Source of the DNA: Archaeoglobaceae archaeon
GTDB taxonomy: Archaea > Halobacteriota > Archaeoglobi > Archaeoglobales > JdFR-42
Length of the DNA: 10,004 nucleotides
Assembly (NCBI GenBank): GCA_015523685.1
Contig: WAJW01000203.1
Span: 1 to 10,004, forward strand
Direction of reading: 5' to 3'
Shown: positions 1-6,700 of the stretch, in pieces
Layout of the letters: each line of letters starts with the position of its first letter
Position numbering within the stretch: the stretch's first letter is position 1
Position numbers and translations under genes: made by a program
The notes under the pieces: generated by a model
Told to the model about the DNA's origin: nothing
Seen by the model: only the letters and a program-made list of their open reading frames with translations
The model's database searches: none

Positions 1-946
1 TTATTATACCTCTCTTTTCCAGCTCTCCTGAAATATCCCTCTCTACTTTCACAAGAAGAAAATTCGCCTCGGATGGATAAACGTGAAATCCAGGGATTTT
101 TTCCAGCTCTTTCCTCAATTTTTCCCTTTCAATTTTTATTCTTTTTCCGATATCTCTGTAATAATCCACAGATTCGAGAGCTGCGATTGCTGTAAGGAAT
201 CCCGGATAAGAAACTGAAAAGGGATAACGAACCTTTTCAATTCCCTGAATCAATTTTTCATTTCCAACAGCATACCCAACCCTCATACCGGCGAGGCCGA
301 AAAATTTTGAGAAGGACCTGACCACAAGCAGGTTTTCATATTCGTTTACCCTGTCAACAACTGACTCTCCTGAAAATTCAACATATGCCTCATCAACCAG
401 AACAACACCATCTGTATTTTCCAGGATTTTTCTGATTTCCTTCCATTCCACAGTATTACCCGTGGGATTGTTAGGAGAGCAAAGAAATATCAATCTGAAG
501 TCATATCCAAGAATTTCATCTGCTCTGATCCTGTAATTCTCAAATTCCACAAACCTTATCATTGCATCTCTGAGCATAGCAAGAATTGCATAGAGGGTGT
601 ATCCCGGAACAGGAATAACTGCGGTATCCATTGTGTCGAGGACTATCTCACATACGTGCCTCAATGCCTCTCCAGCTCCGCCTGTCACGGCGATGTTCTC
701 CGGAGAAATATCGAGATAATCTGATATCCTTTCCCTGAGCTCTGAATAGGATGGATGAGGGTACCTGTTGATCATGGAAAAAGCCTTTCTATAGGCCTTT
801 TTTACCTCATCTGATGGAGGATATGGATTCTCATTTGAGCCAAGCTGTATCACTGAGTTGATGGGTATTCCGAATCTTCTTGAGATATCCTCCGGAAAGT
901 ACCCGGGATCATAGGGGTTGATCAGCTCTATAACGCTTCTGTACAT
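1..946 (-). CDS. hisC: Histidinol-phosphate aminotransferase (C-terminus cut by window edge)
   Basis: A fold-type I, PLP-dependent aminotransferase that converts imidazole-acetol phosphate and glutamate to histidinol phosphate in cytoplasmic histidine biosynthesis. The ATG at 946 opens 315 codons without a stop to the left edge. Visible family landmarks: LGSNENPYPPS near residues 35-45, TGGAGEAL near 88-95, CSPNNPTGN at 156-164, DEAYVEF at 185-191 (the PLP-contacting Asp), and RSFSKFFGLAGMRVGYA at 210-226. In that last motif Lys214 is the expected Schiff-base lysine and Arg222 the expected phosphate/PLP contact. The family is usually about 340-370 residues, so roughly 30-50 C-terminal residues lie outside the window. 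It is separated by about 100 bp from the upstream minus-strand gene and has its own TATA-like box, so it is probably a separate transcription unit. Related class I/II aminotransferases share these motifs, so the exact substrate is inferred from the HisC-like motif set. Confidence 0.9.
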   Translation of the reverse strand, partial: MYRSVIELINPYDPGYFPEDISRRFGIPINSVIQLGSNENPYPPSDEVKKAYRKAFSMINRYPHPSYSELRERISDYLDISPENIAVTGGAGEALRHVCEIVLDTMDTAVIPVPGYTLYAILAMLRDAMIRFVEFENYRIRADEILGYDFRLIFLCSPNNPTGNTVEWKEIRKILENTDGVVLVDEAYVEFSGESVVDRVNEYENLLVVRSFSKFFGLAGMRVGYAVGNEKLIQGIEKVRYPFSVSYPGFLTAIAALESVDYYRDIGKRIKIEREKLRKELEKIPGFHVYPSEANFLLVKVERDISGELEKRGII

Positions 947-969
947 GGAATGTTGTTTCCGTATCCTTT

Positions 970-980
970 GATATAAAGAT
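970..980 (-). promoter_or_regulatory. TATA box for hisC
   Basis: On the minus strand this reads ATCTTTATATC. It is centred about 29 nt upstream of the hisC ATG at 946, which puts the expected archaeal transcription start only a few bases before the start codon. No good Shine-Dalgarno site precedes the ATG, which fits a leaderless or nearly leaderless mRNA. Inferred from sequence only. Confidence 0.5.
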
Positions 981-1023
981 ATTCAGGTACCGAGAAACAT
1001 AATTTCACAATGACAGGTTAAGG

Positions 1024-1033
1024 ATTAAAAATA
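1024..1033 (-). terminator. Possible T-rich terminator after the glnA operon
   Basis: Thirteen bases past the stop of the small gene the minus strand reads CTATTTTTAA. A short T tract is the usual archaeal termination signal, but this one is only five T long and has no hairpin, so support is weak. Confidence 0.25.
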
Positions 1034-1045
1034 GGGAGGGATGTA

Positions 1046-1363
1046 TTAGTCCACTCCGATCTTTTCTTTGAGCTCCTTTATCAGGCCCTCAACCTCTTCA
1101 AGATCAGAGAACTCAAATTCTTTCTCTCCTACACCTGCAAGAGCCCAGAATAGCCTCGCAATGGTGGGCATCAGTTTCCCCGCATATCCCGGTGAGTGGG
1201 GCAGGAGCACCGAGGCGAGATCTCCACATTTCTCGAGGGTCTCCTTATCGAGCTCACTGACCTTCTCACTGGCGGTTCCTATAACAAGTATGCCTGATCC
1301 GAGAATTCTCTCCCTTGCTGCATAATACCTTGCAGCCTCACTGGTTATCCTGTGAACTCCCAA
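1046..1363 (-). CDS. Unrecognised small protein co-transcribed with glnA
   Basis: I do not recognise this family. It lies 23 bp behind the glnA stop and is almost certainly in the same transcript. A strong Shine-Dalgarno site, GGAGGTG (1377-1371), sits 7 nt before a TTG at 1363. The upstream in-frame GTG at 1372 overlaps that site, so I prefer TTG 1363, giving a protein of 105 residues. The protein has no obvious signal peptide or long membrane helix. The middle (ILVIGTASEKVSELD, then CGDLASVLLPHSPGYAGKLMPTIARLFWALAG) is mixed hydrophobic and looks like a small alpha/beta or helical fold. The last 30 residues are rich in Glu and Lys and probably helical (FSDLEEVEGLIKELKEKIG). Its position next to glnA makes a link to nitrogen metabolism possible, but nothing in the residues shows this. 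Confidence 0.75.
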   Translation of the reverse strand: MGVHRITSEAARYYAARERILGSGILVIGTASEKVSELDKETLEKCGDLASVLLPHSPGYAGKLMPTIARLFWALAGVGEKEFEFSDLEEVEGLIKELKEKIGVD

Positions 1364-1386
1364 TGCTAACACCTCCAGTATACACC

Positions 1387-2847
1387 TTAGATGTCAAGAT
1401 ATTTCATAATTTCCCAGGGAGTAATGTACAGGCAGTACTGATTCCACTCTTCAATCTTAATGCTCATGAACTCATCGAATATGTGAGAGCCGAGAGCCTT
1501 CTGGATGACCTCATCACTGGCGAGATGATCAAGGGCATCTCTCAATGTGGTCGGTAGCTCTCCGATTCCATATTCCCTCTTTTCTCTTTCAGAGAGCTCG
1601 TAAACATCCTCTCTGAGCGGATCCCCGGGATCTATCTTCTTTTTGATTCCATCCAGACCGGCAGCAAGCTGGGCGGTTATTGCCAGATATGGATTACATC
1701 CCGGATCAACACCCCTGTACTCAAGTCTTATGGCTGAGGGTTTTTTCACATACATGGGAACCCTGACGAGGGCTGATCTGTTTCTCGGACTCCAGCAGAT
1801 GTATATTGGAGCCTCAAAGCCCGGAACAAGTCTCTTGTATGAGTTGACCGTCGGCGCACATAGAGCTGTGAGAGCCCTTGCATGCTCCAGAAGACCACCT
1901 ATGTAATACCTCGCCTTCTGGCTGAGCATGTACTCATCATCAGGGTCTGAAAACACAGGCTTGCCCTTGAAAGGTTCACCCTCCCACAGACTCTGATGGG
2001 TATGCATCCCGCTTGCATTGTCAAGGTAAAGGGGCTTTGGCATGAATGTTGCAAGCAAACCGTACTGTTCGGCAACATTCTTGGCGGCGAATTTGTAGAG
2101 GTAGAATGTATCTCCCACATCCACAAGCTCCTTGGGCTTGAAATTGAGCTCAACCTGACCTGCAGTTGCAACCTCGTGGTGATGATATTCAACGATCACA
2201 CCCATTTTTTCCAGATGGTCCACAAGCTCATTTCTGTATTCAACTGTTGTATCCTCTGGAGGAGCTCTGAAATATCCCTCTTTGGGCCTTATAATGAAAT
2301 TCCCCGGTGTGATTTCAGGACTTGAGGGCATCACTCTGGGAGGTCCCCATGAATCTCCAGCACCCCCATTGGGTGAAACCCAGAGATCATAATTGAGAAC
2401 GGTTGGATCGATACTTTCGAAAACGAAAAACTCTATTTCCGGGCCAAAAACTGCTGACATTCCCTTCTCCTTAAGCTTCTCAAAATGTCTCTTGGCAACA
2501 TACCCCCTCGGATCACAATCTGCAAGATCACTTCCCCACGGCTCATATATATCCCCGAACATTATGGCCGATTTCTGGACAGGGTCATCGATCCAGGGTA
2601 TCACCTTCATCGTTGAAGGATCGGGCATCCACACCATATCACTTTTCTCGATGCTTCTGAAACCCCTGACTGAAGAGCCATCGAAACCTATTCCCGTCTC
2701 AAAGTAATCACCCTCGATAAATTCCCTTGCGGGAATCGAGAATGTCTGAAGGATTCCCCTGATATCACTGAAAGCACACAAAACCTGCTTCACACCTTCA
2801 TTTTTCAGCAATTTTCTGGCATTATCTACCATGCCACTCATACTCAT
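1387..2847 (-). CDS. glnA: Type I glutamine synthetase
   Basis: Makes glutamine from glutamate, ammonia and ATP; the family forms a cytoplasmic dodecamer. Numbering from the ATG at 2847 (486 residues), the visible motifs are: GIGFDGSSVRGF at 52-63 (Asp loop), GPEIEFFVFE at 135-144 (metal-binding Glu), HHHEVATAGQVELNF at 222-236, GMHTHQSLW at 280-288 (metal/ATP His), NSYKRLVPGFEAP at 335-347 (glutamate flap) and RLEYRGVDPGCNPYLA at 374-389. The protein is longer than the roughly 440-residue GSI-alpha enzymes; between 145 and 190 it carries extra sequence rich in Pro, Gly and Ser. The residue matching the Bacillus feedback-inhibition Arg (GF-V-R-IEE) appears to be Ser (GF-R-S-IEK). The C-terminal Tyr region reads DVYELSEREK, not the NLYDLPPEE of adenylylated enzymes. 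Alternative starts are ATG 2841 (preceded by GGAGTGA) and TTG 2865. ATG 2847 best matches the TATA spacing. Confidence 0.96.
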   Translation of the reverse strand: MSMSGMVDNARKLLKNEGVKQVLCAFSDIRGILQTFSIPAREFIEGDYFETGIGFDGSSVRGFRSIEKSDMVWMPDPSTMKVIPWIDDPVQKSAIMFGDIYEPWGSDLADCDPRGYVAKRHFEKLKEKGMSAVFGPEIEFFVFESIDPTVLNYDLWVSPNGGAGDSWGPPRVMPSSPEITPGNFIIRPKEGYFRAPPEDTTVEYRNELVDHLEKMGVIVEYHHHEVATAGQVELNFKPKELVDVGDTFYLYKFAAKNVAEQYGLLATFMPKPLYLDNASGMHTHQSLWEGEPFKGKPVFSDPDDEYMLSQKARYYIGGLLEHARALTALCAPTVNSYKRLVPGFEAPIYICWSPRNRSALVRVPMYVKKPSAIRLEYRGVDPGCNPYLAITAQLAAGLDGIKKKIDPGDPLREDVYELSEREKREYGIGELPTTLRDALDHLASDEVIQKALGSHIFDEFMSIKIEEWNQYCLYITPWEIMKYLDI

Positions 2848-2871
2848 CACTCCAGCACCCCTCAATTTATT

Positions 2872-2890
2872 GATTATATAATCTTTTCGA
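2872..2890 (-). promoter_or_regulatory. BRE/TATA promoter of glnA
   Basis: The minus strand reads CGAAAAGATTATATAATC. The box TTATATAA (2881-2874) is preceded by a purine-rich CGAAAAGA resembling the TFB recognition element. The box centre is about 30 nt upstream of ATG 2847, so transcription should begin near 2851 and the mRNA should be almost leaderless. I saw no clear nitrogen-regulator operator such as a GGAA-N6-TTCC palindrome. Confidence 0.65.
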
Positions 2891-3001
2891 TTCTTCCTGT
2901 CATATATGAAAATCCCGCACTTTTAATTGATGCTGAATGAAAAATCTTCAATACAAGTCCTTAAATCTCTCCGTATCCTCCATAAAATGTGGACATACTG
3001 A

Positions 3002-3038
3002 TGATGGTCACATGTGTGATTGCCTCTGTCAACCATCA
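3002..3038. repeat. Inverted repeat in the glnA/tat divergent intergenic region
   Basis: The region between glnA and the tat genes is about 240 bp and has no gene I can support. It holds a perfect 7-bp inverted repeat, TGATGGT (3002-3008) and ACCATCA (3032-3038). A smaller repeat, TCACA-TG-TGTGA (3008-3019), lies within it. It sits upstream of the predicted tat promoter and some 120 bp from the glnA promoter. It could be an operator or a short structured RNA; chance is also possible given the short arms. Confidence 0.3.
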
Positions 3039-3049
3039 CCCGGGTTATA

Positions 3050-3064
3050 CGAAAATATTAATAT
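3050..3064 (+). promoter_or_regulatory. BRE/TATA promoter of the tat pair
   Basis: The sequence CGAAAATATTAATAT combines a BRE-like CGAAAA, the same string seen before the glnA box, with an AT-rich TATA element centred near 3060. That is about 30 nt before the ATG at 3090. No Shine-Dalgarno site precedes that ATG, which fits a near-leaderless transcript. Confidence 0.5.
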
Positions 3065-3089
3065 CACCTTGATATCAGAAATATCTGAA

Positions 3090-3356
3090 ATGTTTGGTGC
3101 TGGAGAGATTGTGCTCATAGTGATACTCGCGGTGGTGCTCCTCGGACCTGATAAACTGCCTGAATTTGCAAGGAGCCTTGGGAAGATCTATGCAGAGTAC
3201 CAGAAAGCACGCAGAGAGATTGAACTTGAACTGTTCAGAATTGAGGAGAGTCAGATCGATAACTCAATCAAAAATGACATCAAAAAGATTATAAGTGATG
3301 ATGTTGGTGAGAGTAATCAGGTAATTGAGAAAGATCAGAAAAACGAGAAGGTGTGA
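3090..3356 (+). CDS. Tat translocase small subunit, TatB-like member of the TatA/B family
   Basis: A membrane subunit of the twin-arginine pathway, which exports folded proteins. The 88-residue protein starts FGAGEIVLIVILAVVLLGPDKLPEFARSLGK. It has the short N-terminus with Glu5 before one transmembrane helix (about 6-18), a hinge with Gly-Pro at 19-20, then an amphipathic helix (about 22-45) and a charged hydrophilic tail. A Gly-Pro hinge is typical of TatB, whereas TatA has Phe-Gly, so I call it TatB-like. Archaea are often described as having only TatA-type subunits, so the functional label stays open. The reading frame is open back to an ATG at 2937, but the extra 51 residues have no Tat character and would put the helix in the wrong place, so ATG 3090 is chosen. 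It is followed after 3 bp by a second Tat subunit. No tatC is present in the window. Confidence 0.85.
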   Translation: MFGAGEIVLIVILAVVLLGPDKLPEFARSLGKIYAEYQKARREIELELFRIEESQIDNSIKNDIKKIISDDVGESNQVIEKDQKNEKV

Positions 3357-3359
3357 GCG

Positions 3360-3659
3360 ATGGTATTGCCTCAGATTGGTGGTGGAGAACTTCTACTGAT
3401 AATCGCAATAGCGGTACTTCTGTTTGGAGCAAATAAAATACCCGAACTGGCCCGAAACATGGGCAAGGCAGTAGGAGAATTCAAAAAGGCCCAGCAGGAG
3501 ACAGACGAAGAGCTCAGGAAACTGGAACAGAAGACCAAGTTGACCAAAATTCAGAAAATGGCAAAGGATATGGGAATTGACATCGAGGGTAAAACAGATG
3601 AGGAACTCCTCGATGAGATAAACAAGATGATTCCGAAGAAGGAGAGTGCTGAACCCTAA
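3360..3659 (+). CDS. tatA: Twin-arginine translocase subunit TatA
   Basis: The second Tat small subunit (99 residues), expected to multimerise into the protein-conducting element. After a short start with Glu10 comes one transmembrane helix (about 11-21), the TatA signature Phe-Gly at 22-23 (LLFGANKIPELARNMGKAVGEFKK), and an amphipathic helix to about residue 45. The acidic/basic C-terminal region includes KMAKDMGIDIEGKTDEELLDEI, a tail I associate with euryarchaeal TatA. The gene starts 3 bp after its TatB-like neighbour, with GGTGTGA serving as ribosome binding site, so the two are translated from one mRNA. Its stop codon overlaps the stop region of the convergent thiamine-binding protein gene by 4 bp. 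Confidence 0.92.
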   Translation: MVLPQIGGGELLLIIAIAVLLFGANKIPELARNMGKAVGEFKKAQQETDEELRKLEQKTKLTKIQKMAKDMGIDIEGKTDEELLDEINKMIPKKESAEP

Positions 3660-3955
3660 TCCAGCTTCTCTCTGACCGATCTTACCTTGTCCTCCATTCT
3701 AACCCTTTTATCCCTTCTGTCATCTATTTTGAGAGTGGTGAGGATTCTTTTAATGTCACCCTCCCTGAAAATCTCCTCATGAACCGTCCTCACAACATCG
3801 AGTATCTGTTCCACTCCATCTGCCTCCAGTATCGTTCCCATGGGAGTTAACTGATATTTAATGCCCGATTTTTCTATTATCCTTATCACTCTGGAGACGA
3901 AATGACTCTGACTCACACTCCCCACCGTTATAACCGATATTTCAGCCACCACCAT
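3656..3955 (-). CDS. MTH1187-family (DUF77/YkoF-like) thiamine-binding protein
   Basis: A 99-residue cytoplasmic protein of the MTH1187/DUF77 family, a small ferredoxin-like fold that binds thiamine or a related pyrimidine compound in characterised members. Supporting sequence: MVVAEISVITVGS at the N-terminus, SRVIRIIEKSGIKYQLTPMGTILEAD (residues about 21-46) and VVRTVHEEIFREGDIKRILTTLKIDDRRDK (about 54-83), which follow the family pattern. It is transcribed divergently from the thiD-thiN fusion with only 42 bp between the two start codons, which supports a role in thiamine sensing, sequestration or salvage. The start at ATG 3955 fits the family N-terminus. The TATA signal on this strand is weak and there is only a poor ribosome site. 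The gene converges on tatA with a 4-bp stop overlap. Confidence 0.85.
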   Translation of the reverse strand: MVVAEISVITVGSVSQSHFVSRVIRIIEKSGIKYQLTPMGTILEADGVEQILDVVRTVHEEIFREGDIKRILTTLKIDDRRDKRVRMEDKVRSVREKLD

Positions 3956-3964
3956 GTTACCACA

Positions 3965-3997
3965 AACCTTTAATCTTCATCATGTTAATTGAATCCG
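3965..3997 (+). promoter_or_regulatory. Promoter of thiD-thiN in the 42-bp divergent intergenic region
   Basis: CTTTAATC (3969-3976) is a TATA-like element centred about 26 nt before ATG 3998, so transcription would start at or next to the A of the start codon and give a leaderless mRNA. The same 42 bp must also carry the promoter of the divergent thiamine-binding protein gene. The best minus-strand candidate, AATTAACAT (3990-3982), is weak. Shared regulation of both thiamine genes is plausible. No TPP riboswitch could fit here. Confidence 0.45.
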
Positions 3998-5311
3998 ATG
4001 GTTAAAAAGATTGTCCTGAGCATAGCGGGTTCAGATTCTTCAGGAGGAGCGGGTATTCAGGCGGACATAAAGACCATCGTTGCCCACTTCTGCTATCCAG
4101 CAACAGTAATAACTTCGATAACATCCCAGAACACAGAGGGAGTCCATGAAGTGTACAATCTCCCATCTGAAATGGTTAAATCCCAGATCATGGCAGTTAC
4201 CGGTGATATAAACGTTGATGCGGTAAAAACGGGGATGCTTCCCACTTCAGAAATAATAGATGTGGTATCTGACGAACTCGAAAATCTGGACGTACCTGTC
4301 ATCGTTGACCCCGTGATGGTCGCAGAGACTGGTGCGGAGTTACAGCAGAAGGACGCATTGAAAAAACTCAGGCGAAGATTAATACCCATCGCAAAAACCG
4401 TAACACCAAACATATACGAGGCCGAGAGAATTTCCGGGATAAAAATACGGACCGTTGAAGATGCCATAAGGTCTGCTGAAAAAATTCATTCCCTCGGATG
4501 TGAGAGTGTTGTGGTTACTGGCGGGCACCTTCACGGAAAGGATGTGGCATTCGATGGAGACGATGTCAGGGTTTTTGATGGGGACCTCATCGACATAAAG
4601 AGTCACGGTTCCGGATGTTCATTTGCCTCCGCAATTGCCTGTAACATGGCCAGTGGCCAGAACTTCTTTGATGCCGTGAGACTTGCCAAGAGGTTCATCG
4701 AGATTTCCCTCAGATCGTCATTCAGGGTGGGAAAAGGTGTGGTTCCGGTCAATCAGCTCGGGACTGTTGAGAGAGAGATGGAAAGACATCCCGTGATCGA
4801 AAAGCTTGAGAATGCAGTCTCCAGATTCATGAGACTTAACGGATGGCAGAAACTCATTCCAGAGGTTGGAACGAACATCGCATATTCCATTCCCTTCCCT
4901 GAATCCCCGGATGACATTGCGGGAGTTGAGGGCAGGATAAGGAAGAAAGGTCCGGTTGGGTGTGTCAGGTTCGGGGCAAGTGACCATCTTGCCAGACTAA
5001 TACTGCATGCGGGAAAGATTGACGAAAGCATCAGGGCTGTAATGAATGTGAGATTCGATGAGAAAATTCTTGATGCTGTCCTTGAGTGTGGATATAAAAC
5101 CTTCCAGATCGAAAGGGAGGGAAAGGTGGAGGAAAGAGAGGGATCCACCATGGAGTGGATAATGAGGAAAATCCGGGATAAAAACATGAAAATTCCAGAT
5201 GTCATATATGACAGAGGTTTTCCGGGAAAGGAGGCAATGATCAGGGTTTTTGGAAAGGATCCGGATGAGGTTATGGATAAAATAGAGAACATACTCAAAA
5301 AGCTTGGATGA
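3998..5311 (+). CDS. thiDN: Bifunctional HMP/HMP-P kinase fused to ThiN-type thiamin-phosphate synthase
   Basis: The N-terminal ThiD domain phosphorylates hydroxymethylpyrimidine (HMP) and HMP-phosphate. The C-terminal ThiN domain, in characterised archaeal members, joins HMP-pyrophosphate to thiazole phosphate to make thiamin phosphate, replacing ThiE. ThiD landmarks, numbered from ATG 3998 (437 residues): AGSDSSGGAGIQAD at 10-23, SQNTEGV at 43-49, KTGMLPT at 77-83, VDPVM at 103-107, VTPNIYEAE at 135-143, VVVTGGHLHG at 171-180 and the anion hole HGSGCSFASA at 203-212. ThiN covers about 265-437, with AGVEGRIRKK, VRFGASDHLARLIL and MNVRFD in order, then VIYDRGFPGKEAMIRVFG near the end. A TTG at 3989 lies in frame, but ATG 3998 fits the promoter and the family start. 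The stop directly abuts the stop of the convergent permease gene. It is divergent from the thiamine-binding protein gene, so the two probably serve one vitamin pathway. Confidence 0.95.
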   Translation: MVKKIVLSIAGSDSSGGAGIQADIKTIVAHFCYPATVITSITSQNTEGVHEVYNLPSEMVKSQIMAVTGDINVDAVKTGMLPTSEIIDVVSDELENLDVPVIVDPVMVAETGAELQQKDALKKLRRRLIPIAKTVTPNIYEAERISGIKIRTVEDAIRSAEKIHSLGCESVVVTGGHLHGKDVAFDGDDVRVFDGDLIDIKSHGSGCSFASAIACNMASGQNFFDAVRLAKRFIEISLRSSFRVGKGVVPVNQLGTVEREMERHPVIEKLENAVSRFMRLNGWQKLIPEVGTNIAYSIPFPESPDDIAGVEGRIRKKGPVGCVRFGASDHLARLILHAGKIDESIRAVMNVRFDEKILDAVLECGYKTFQIEREGKVEEREGSTMEWIMRKIRDKNMKIPDVIYDRGFPGKEAMIRVFGKDPDEVMDKIENILKKLG

Positions 5312-6598
5312 TCATGAATTTTTGGTAACGGATATTTCCCTCTGTGTCAGTTTTCTGTACACAAGCTCAACCACAAAGGGAATTGTGAACAGGGCGATGA
5401 GTACCATGGAATTGCTGAAGGATGTTATTGCGGAATTGTAGATAAGAATTCCGAGCGCAATTGCACATCCCGCCGCACCCGCAATGGATACCCATCTGTT
5501 CCCTCCCGTAACTCTGTGTTGCCTGAAACTGGCGAGATTTACCGCGAGAAATATCAGAAGGAAACCCGCACTTCCCATAACCGATATGCCCGAAAGATTG
5601 AAGAGATTGGATATAACAAGGGTGATAACTGCAGAGATCAGAAGACCCTCAAGTGGCCTGTTCCACACCTTATGCTCGAGAAATTCGGGAAGTTCTCCCT
5701 CCTTGGCTATTATGTAACTGACCCTTGACGCTCCGTAGAGGGTGGCATTTATGGCGGAAGAGGTGGAGAGCATTGCTGCCACAGCAACAAGAACAAAACC
5801 GAGGTTGCCGAGAAATGGTCTTGCTGCCACCGCAAGGGCATAATCTTCTGCCGAGATGATCTCATTTATATCCAGATTCCCCACAGCCACGATGGCAATA
5901 GTTATGTAGAGCACCATAACACTGAGAATGGAAATATAGTAGGCCATGGGGATTTTATCAGGATTTTTCGCATCACCGGACGTATTTGCGATCAGTTCAA
6001 AACCCTCGTAGGCCAGAAAAATTATCATCCCCCCCGTGATCAGGTTCAGGGGTGAAGGTATGTCTGTAACCAGCCTCTGTTTATCCACACTCCACATACC
6101 AGCAGTAACAAAGACCACAAGTATGGAGATTTTAAAGGCAACAATGAACTCTTCAGCTTCACCCATCAGCTTTGTGCTGATGGCGTTAAGGAGGGTAAGA
6201 AGAACAACGATCAGGCTTGTAAGCAGATGTTTCCACAGAAACGTATTTCCAGAGAAGAAGCTTGCTCCGTAACTTCCAAAGGCATATGCATAGAGGGAAA
6301 GCATGACCATATAGCTCAGCCAGAGGAGTATATTCAGGGCACCCACCATAATTCCGGATCCAAATGCTCTGCCGAGATACTCCACAGTCCCTCCCATTCC
6401 CGGATATGTGAGGGAGAGCTTTGCGTATGAATATGAGGTGAGGAGGGCTATTATACCTCCGAGGGCAAAGGCAACCGGAGTTGCACCTCCTGCCATCTGA
6501 ACAGCAAGGCCGAGAACCGCGAATATCCCGCCACCAACCATCCCGCCAATTCCGATGGAAACAATTGACCAGAAGCCAAGGGGTTTTGCACGACTCAT
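5312..6598 (-). CDS. APC-superfamily amino acid permease
   Basis: An integral membrane protein of 428 residues with about 11-12 hydrophobic helices along its whole length, predicted to transport an amino acid or amine by proton symport or exchange. The first helix carries the APC glycine signature SIGIGGMVGGGIFAVLG (about 14-30), where the family binds the substrate carboxylate. The region YEGFELIANTSGDAKNPDKIP (197-217) matches the conserved helix-6/loop pattern (FE-x-IAN-x-x-x-x-x-KNP) of amino acid permeases. SSAINATLYGASRVSYIIAKEGELP (280-304) matches the later N-x-x-x-x-x-x-SR-x-x-x-x-x-x-x-x-G-x-LP pattern. Substrate cannot be read from the sequence. The ATG at 6598 has no Shine-Dalgarno site but lies about 31 nt after a TATA-like box. 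Its stop codon immediately adjoins that of thiD-thiN, leaving no space for a conventional terminator. Confidence 0.92.
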   Translation of the reverse strand: MSRAKPLGFWSIVSIGIGGMVGGGIFAVLGLAVQMAGGATPVAFALGGIIALLTSYSYAKLSLTYPGMGGTVEYLGRAFGSGIMVGALNILLWLSYMVMLSLYAYAFGSYGASFFSGNTFLWKHLLTSLIVVLLTLLNAISTKLMGEAEEFIVAFKISILVVFVTAGMWSVDKQRLVTDIPSPLNLITGGMIIFLAYEGFELIANTSGDAKNPDKIPMAYYISILSVMVLYITIAIVAVGNLDINEIISAEDYALAVAARPFLGNLGFVLVAVAAMLSTSSAINATLYGASRVSYIIAKEGELPEFLEHKVWNRPLEGLLISAVITLVISNLFNLSGISVMGSAGFLLIFLAVNLASFRQHRVTGGNRWVSIAGAAGCAIALGILIYNSAITSFSNSMVLIALFTIPFVVELVYRKLTQREISVTKNS

Positions 6599-6624
6599 GA
6601 AACGTTCATATCTATGATCTTCTG

Positions 6625-6634
6625 AAATTTAAAG
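6625..6634 (-). promoter_or_regulatory. TATA box of the permease gene
   Basis: The minus strand reads CTTTAAATTT, centred about 31 nt upstream of ATG 6598. As no ribosome binding site precedes that ATG, the transcript is probably near-leaderless. Confidence 0.4.
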
Positions 6635-6700
6635 GAATGGTTGCTGACCGATGATAAATGACACAGAGAGGGTAGAGCATGTTTTATCTTCCCGCTCAAG

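Noticed and set aside
2937..3089. N-terminal extension of the first Tat protein (in-frame ATG at 2937, includes several Cys)
   Set aside because: Tat small subunits begin a few residues before the membrane helix; the extension covers the predicted promoter and the intergenic dyad and has no coding character I can see.
3956..3997. TPP riboswitch in front of thiD-thiN
   Set aside because: Only 42 bp separate the two divergent start codons, and no CTGAGA thi-box core is present.
4753..5298. Minus-strand open frame (181 codons) opposite the ThiN domain
   Set aside because: Rich in Ser, Phe and Ile as expected for an antisense reading of a Glu/Lys/Gly-rich gene; the ThiN domain on the plus strand is clear.
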